NCBI GenBank assembly: GCA_035946955.1
Contig: DASYYE010000567.1
Span: 1 to 16,985, forward strand
DNA: 16,985 nucleotides
Origin: DASYYE01 sp035946955
GTDB taxonomy: Bacteria; Actinomycetota; Actinomycetes; Streptosporangiales; Streptosporangiaceae
Direction of reading: 5' to 3'
A program made the position numbers and the translations under genes. The stretch's first letter is position 1. Each line of letters begins with the position of its first letter. Below the pieces are notes generated by a model. The model did no database searches, was not told the DNA's origin, and was given only the letters and a program-made list of their open reading frames with translations. This document shows, piece after piece, positions 13,972-16,985 of the stretch.

Positions 13972-15080
13972 CTAGTGACAGGCAGGAAGCCCAGGCCGGT
14001 CAGGCGCCGGCCACGCCAGCGCCGGAAGTGACCAACGAGGCCCTGGGACTGGCTGCGGGCAGCGGTGTGCCCACCGGGCTGCGCCGCATCAACACCTCAG
14101 GCGGCGCGTTGTGGCGCCGCCTGGCCACGACGAGTGAGGCGTGGACGCTGCTCGCCCTCGCCCTCGTCATCGTGTACTTCACGGTGCGGTCGCCCAGCAG
14201 CTTCTTCACCCTGACGAACTTCTCCCTGATGGGCCAGAACGCGGCCCCCCTGCTGGCCATGGCCGTCGGGCAGACGTTCGTCATCGTCACGGCCGGCATC
14301 GACCTCGCGGTCGGCTCTGTGCTCGTGCTCTCGGGGGTCGTGGCAGACCTGTACATGATCCACCACGGTGGCTCGGCAGCGGGCTGGGGCACGATCGCCG
14401 TAGGAGCGGTCATCGGCCTGGTCACCGGCCTGGGCTGGGGGGCACTGCAGGGCCTGATCGTGGCCCTCACTGAGGTCCCGCCCCTCATCGCGACCCTGGC
14501 CGGGTTCGGCGCCGCCACCGGTGTCGCCTATCTGATCACTGGCGGCGCGGACTTCCGCACCGTGCCGACCAAGCTGCAGAACACCATCGGGTTCGGCAGC
14601 TTTCTCGGGGTGCCCTGGCTGATCGTCATCAGCGTCCTGGTGGCGGTGGTCTTCGGCCTGGTCCTGGCCTATACGAGGTTCGGCAGGTACACGTATGCGA
14701 TCGGCTCGAACCCGGAGGCGGCTCGCCGGGCGGGCATCAGCGTTGGACGTCACCTGGTGAAGGTGTACGCATTGTCCGGCCTGCTCTCGGGTGTGGCCGG
14801 GATCCTGTCCCTCGCGTCGTTCGGCTCTACCACCATTGCCGGGCACGCGTCGGACAACCTCACTGTGATCACGGCCGTGGTGCTCGGTGGTGTCAGCCTG
14901 TTCGGTGGGCGCGGCACCATGTTCGGCACCGTGATCGGCCTTGCGATCCCGGCAGTCCTGCTCAATGGCCTGGTCATCGTCGGGCTGAACGAGTACTGGC
15001 AGGACGTGGCCATTGGCGTGGTGCTGGTGGCCGCCGTGTATCTCGACCAATTCCGCCGCAGGCTGCGCGAGCGGGCCTGA
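13968..15080 (+). CDS. Sugar ABC transporter permease, RbsC-like (BPD_transp_2 family)
   Basis: 370 residues from GTG 13968, overlapping the ATPase stop by four bases. An unusually long Ala/Pro-rich cytoplasmic leader (1-55) precedes the first membrane helix (58-73). The family hallmark TAGIDLAVGSVLVLSG lies at 108-123, and the cytoplasmic coupling loop AIGSNPEAARRAGI at 244-257 contacts the ATPase. Further helices at about 141-168, 172-192, 216-235, 264-283, 292-308 and 318-356 give eight to ten spans. It forms the sugar channel, probably as a homodimer because no second permease gene is present. It ends with TGA at 15078-15080, and a 56-bp gap with repeated GGCCAC motifs leads to the binding-protein gene. 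The sugar specificity is not readable. Confidence 0.92.
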   Translation: MTSDRQEAQAGQAPATPAPEVTNEALGLAAGSGVPTGLRRINTSGGALWRRLATTSEAWTLLALALVIVYFTVRSPSSFFTLTNFSLMGQNAAPLLAMAVGQTFVIVTAGIDLAVGSVLVLSGVVADLYMIHHGGSAAGWGTIAVGAVIGLVTGLGWGALQGLIVALTEVPPLIATLAGFGAATGVAYLITGGADFRTVPTKLQNTIGFGSFLGVPWLIVISVLVAVVFGLVLAYTRFGRYTYAIGSNPEAARRAGISVGRHLVKVYALSGLLSGVAGILSLASFGSTTIAGHASDNLTVITAVVLGGVSLFGGRGTMFGTVIGLAIPAVLLNGLVIVGLNEYWQDVAIGVVLVAAVYLDQFRRRLRERA

Positions 15081-15136
15081 GGCCACTGGCCACATGGCCA
15101 CGCAGCGGCGGCACCTTCATCCCCCAGGGAGGACCA

Positions 15137-16114
15137 ATGCGGAGCAGAATGACCGCAACTATGGCCGGGGTGGCCGTGCTCGCGCTGACCGCTGGTGCGG
15201 TCAGCGCGTGTGGCTCCTCGTCCGGCAGTAGCGCCAAGAAGACCATGGAGCTCATCGTCGGGACCAAGAGCGACAACTTCTACGTCTCCATGGAGTGCGG
15301 CGCCAAGGCCGAGGCCAAGAAGCTGGGCGTCACCCTCACCGAGACCGGCCCGGCGTCGTTCAGCGTGCCGGAGCAGAAGCCGCTCATCGACACGGCAGCG
15401 GTGACCAAGCCGGGTGCACTGCTCGTGGCCCCGACGGACACGGCGGCGCTCGACAACGACCTGGCGCGGGTGCAGAAGTCCAGCAAGCTCGTGTTCGTGG
15501 ACACCGCATCGGCCAACCCCTCGCTGGGTGTCACCAGGATCTCCTCGGACAACTCCTTGGGTGGCAAGGTCGCCGCGGACTCGCTCGGCCAGTTGATCGG
15601 CGGCAAGGGCTCCGTCGCCGTCATCAGCGTGGCCAAGGGTGTCTCGACCACCGACGCCCGGGTCGCCGGGTTCATCGCTGAGATGCACGCGAAGTTCCCG
15701 AATGTCACGGTGCTGCCCGAGCAGAACGACGACGCGGACAGCGTCAGCACCGCGACCTCGTTCATCGAGGGCGACCTCGCCGCGCACCCCGACCTGAGCG
15801 GTGCGTTCGCCGCGAACGTCATCACCGCCCAGGGTGCCGCGACCGGCATCGCACACGCCCACAAGCAGGGTGTGATCAAGCTGGCCACCTTCGACGCCGA
15901 CCCGGCACAGATGCAGATGATGTCGGCTGGCACCATCCAGCTCGCCATCGCCCAGGAGCCGGCCCTCGAGGGTGCGGACGCGGTGAAGGAAGGCCTGGCC
16001 GCCATCGAGGGCAAGCCCGTACCCAAGCAGATCGCCACGCCGCTGATCGCGATCACCCCGCAGAACATGAACAGCCCCAGCGTCAAGCCGTTCATCTACG
16101 TGTCCGGCTGCTAG
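15137..16114 (+). CDS. Sugar ABC transporter substrate-binding lipoprotein (RbsB-like)
   Basis: 325 residues from ATG 15137, with ribosome site GGGAGG five bases or so upstream. The lipoprotein signal is MRSRMTATMAGVAVLALTAG, then AVSAC with lipobox VSAC (22-25); Cys25 would be lipidated, tethering the protein outside the membrane. A Gly/Ser linker (26-33) follows, then a type I periplasmic-binding-protein fold: ELIVGTKSDNFYVSMECGAK (38-57), ALLVAPTDTAALDNDLARVQ, ISSDNSLGGKVAADSL and FAANVITAQGAATG. The pattern matches pentose/hexose binders. It is the last gene of the operon rather than the first, and it has its own good ribosome site, allowing higher output than the membrane parts. The C-terminus ends in a cysteine (YVSGC), and Cys54 is the only other cysteine I see after the lipidation site. 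A strong terminator follows at once. Confidence 0.93.
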   Translation: MRSRMTATMAGVAVLALTAGAVSACGSSSGSSAKKTMELIVGTKSDNFYVSMECGAKAEAKKLGVTLTETGPASFSVPEQKPLIDTAAVTKPGALLVAPTDTAALDNDLARVQKSSKLVFVDTASANPSLGVTRISSDNSLGGKVAADSLGQLIGGKGSVAVISVAKGVSTTDARVAGFIAEMHAKFPNVTVLPEQNDDADSVSTATSFIEGDLAAHPDLSGAFAANVITAQGAATGIAHAHKQGVIKLATFDADPAQMQMMSAGTIQLAIAQEPALEGADAVKEGLAAIEGKPVPKQIATPLIAITPQNMNSPSVKPFIYVSGC

Positions 16115-16120
16115 TCCGGG

Positions 16121-16175
16121 CCAGTGGTCCCGCGAGGCCCTCAGCCGCGAGTCGGCTGAGGGCCTCGCGCACTGG
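16121..16175 (+). terminator. Terminator of the ABC operon, long two-part stem
   Basis: The inner perfect stem is 17 bp, CGCGAGGCCCTCAGCCG at 16131-16147 pairing with 16153-16169, with a 5-base loop. Outside it, CCAGTG (16121-16126) pairs with CACTGG (16170-16175) after a one-sided GTCC bulge. It begins seven bases after the binding-protein stop. There is no T-run. Confidence 0.88.
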
Positions 16176-16291
16176 GTCTGGCCGTGCCGGATGTGCGTAA
16201 CGCGTGGCGGGCTGGGAGACTCGGGGTAGGAGGCGCTTACAGGCTGCCGTGGGTGGGGCCCGGCGTGTTGCAGCGGAAAGGGACTATAGAC

Positions 16292-16543
16292 ATGGCTGAC
16301 AGGAACGGGGAGGTCGCGGTCCGCGACCCCGACGCGCTGGTCAAGGAGATCGAGCGCACCCGCGAAGACCTGGCACGCACCATCGACGAACTCACGCAGC
16401 GGGTCAGCCCGGCCAATGTCGCCAGGAACACGGCGGCACGCCTCCGAGAGCAGGCCTCGCGCCCGGGGGTGCTGCTGGCGGGCGGGGTGACACTCGTCGC
16501 CGTCGTGGCCCTCGTGTACGTGGCCAGGCGCCGTCGCGGCTGA
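16292..16543 (+). CDS. DUF3618 small membrane protein
   Basis: 83 residues from ATG 16292, with GAAAGGGA about ten bases upstream as ribosome site. The conserved DUF3618 segment is DPDALVKEIERTREDLARTI (12-31), then DELTQRVSPANVAR: an amphipathic, coiled-coil-prone charged helix ending at the family's SP motif. A single membrane helix (about 59-77, VLLAGGVTLVAVVALVYVA) precedes a basic tail RRRRG, which predicts a cytoplasmic C-terminus if the positive-inside rule holds. The function of the family is not established; members usually sit near other small membrane-stress proteins, which are not seen here. The frame is open further upstream, but that sequence lacks the family pattern, so the shorter start is preferred. 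It converges on gcvH with 27 bp between stops. Confidence 0.85.
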   Translation: MADRNGEVAVRDPDALVKEIERTREDLARTIDELTQRVSPANVARNTAARLREQASRPGVLLAGGVTLVAVVALVYVARRRRG

Positions 16544-16544
16544 C

Positions 16545-16559
16545 CCCGGCACTGCCGGG
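16545..16559. terminator. Short bidirectional hairpin between DUF3618 and gcvH
   Basis: CCCGGC (16545-16550) pairs with GCCGGG (16554-16559) around ACT. It sits between convergent stops (16543 and 16571) and so can serve both genes. The stem is short, so efficiency is uncertain. Confidence 0.5.
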
Positions 16560-16570
16560 AGCCGGTGGGC

Positions 16571-16960
16571 TCACTCCACTTCCTGGGTCACGTCGGCGTA
16601 TTCATCGGCCGTGAGCAGGCCCGAGTAGTCGGCATCGCTGTCCAGCCTGATCCGCATCAGCCAGCCAGCGCCGTAGGGGTCGGAGTTCACCAGCCCAGGG
16701 TCGTCCTCGATCTCGCCGTTCACCTCGGTGACCTCGCCGTCGACCGGGGAGTACAGGTCGCTGACCGACTTGGTCGACTCGACCTCGCCGCACGGCTCGC
16801 CGGCCGTCACCTTGCTTCCGGGAGCCGGGATCGACACGTAGACGACATCGCCGAGCGCGTTCTGGGCGTGGTCGGTGATGCCGACCAGGGCGGTGGACCC
16901 GGTGATCGCGACCCACTCGTGCTCGGCCGTGTAGTGCAGCTCCTCGGGAACGCTGGTCAT
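16571..16960 (-). CDS. gcvH: Glycine cleavage system H protein (lipoyl carrier)
   Basis: 129 residues, the normal length. GcvH carries a lipoyl group that shuttles the aminomethyl intermediate between the P, T and L proteins of the glycine cleavage system in the cytoplasm, feeding one-carbon units to tetrahydrofolate. Features: HYTAEHEWV near the N-terminus (9-17), GITDHAQNALGDVVYVSIP (27-45), the lipoylation segment GEVESTKSVSDLYSPV (58-73) with modified Lys64, then VNSDPYGAGWLMRI (91-104). The start at ATG 16960 is supported by AGGAGAG about eight bases upstream. The promoter and any upstream control element lie beyond the window. The other glycine cleavage genes are not in view, so linkage cannot be judged. 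Confidence 0.96.
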   Translation of the reverse strand: MTSVPEELHYTAEHEWVAITGSTALVGITDHAQNALGDVVYVSIPAPGSKVTAGEPCGEVESTKSVSDLYSPVDGEVTEVNGEIEDDPGLVNSDPYGAGWLMRIRLDSDADYSGLLTADEYADVTQEVE

Positions 16961-16985
16961 GGTGCTTCTCTCCTGGGGTATGAGT

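Noticed and set aside
14750..16552. 600-codon open frame antisense to the importer and DUF3618 genes
   Set aside because: It spans several well-supported genes and a terminator on the other strand and has an Arg/Gly/His-rich composition typical of shadow frames.
1..16985. CRISPR array, tRNA, rRNA, riboswitch or intact insertion sequence
   Set aside because: I found no regularly spaced repeats, cloverleaf, transposase motif or flanking terminal repeats; intergenic spaces are short. The region upstream of gcvH, where a control element might lie, is outside the window.

Overview
The window reads as chromosomal DNA of a GC-rich, soil-type actinomycete. GC content is very high, starts are often GTG with purine-rich ribosome sites, and typical actinobacterial families are present (a DUF3618 membrane protein, a PIG-L/Mca-type deacetylase, a bacterial cytochrome P450, LacI-regulated secreted glycosidases). 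The secreted G1 (glutamic) peptidase, a family that works at acid pH, hints at a mildly acid-tolerant lineage; this last point is inference. I cannot name the species.

Layout. Positions 1-417 hold a junction: a partial unknown gene (minus strand) butts against the C-terminal scrap of a SAM methyltransferase (plus strand). Next come a PIG-L deacetylase (427-1221) and a helical-repeat protein (1252-2232), both minus and probably co-transcribed. Divergent from them is a large exported alkaline-phosphatase-superfamily enzyme (2393-4834). It converges on a cytochrome P450 (4882-6090, minus) across a perfect 18-bp bidirectional terminator stem. A secreted G1 peptidase (6165-6965, minus) follows.

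The core of the window (about 7.0-16.2 kb) looks like a carbohydrate-utilisation locus. It has two related LacI-family regulators (7094-8104 and 11849-12898, minus) on either side of a 1129-residue secreted GH92 alpha-mannosidase (8244-11633, minus). Divergent from the second regulator is a sugar-type ABC importer: a single-domain ATPase (13183-13971), an RbsC-like permease (13968-15080) and a binding lipoprotein (15137-16114). The intergenic region at 12899-13182 carries two near-identical LacI-type operators with a central CG. One sits just before the regulator gene; the other sits just after a recognisable promoter for the transporter. A third, different LacI-like palindrome lies before the GH92 gene. 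The simplest model is that GH92 trims mannose residues outside the cell, the ABC system imports the product, and the LacI proteins sense it. The actual sugar is not shown by the sequence.

The right edge returns to housekeeping genes: a strong terminator, a DUF3618 protein (16292-16543), and convergent gcvH (16571-16960), the lipoyl carrier of the glycine cleavage system. I saw no tRNA, rRNA, CRISPR array or intact insertion sequence, and no gene-free stretch longer than 300 bases. The most useful leads are the operator architecture of the sugar locus, the broken methyltransferase at the left edge, and a terminator-like hairpin that covers one possible P450 start.
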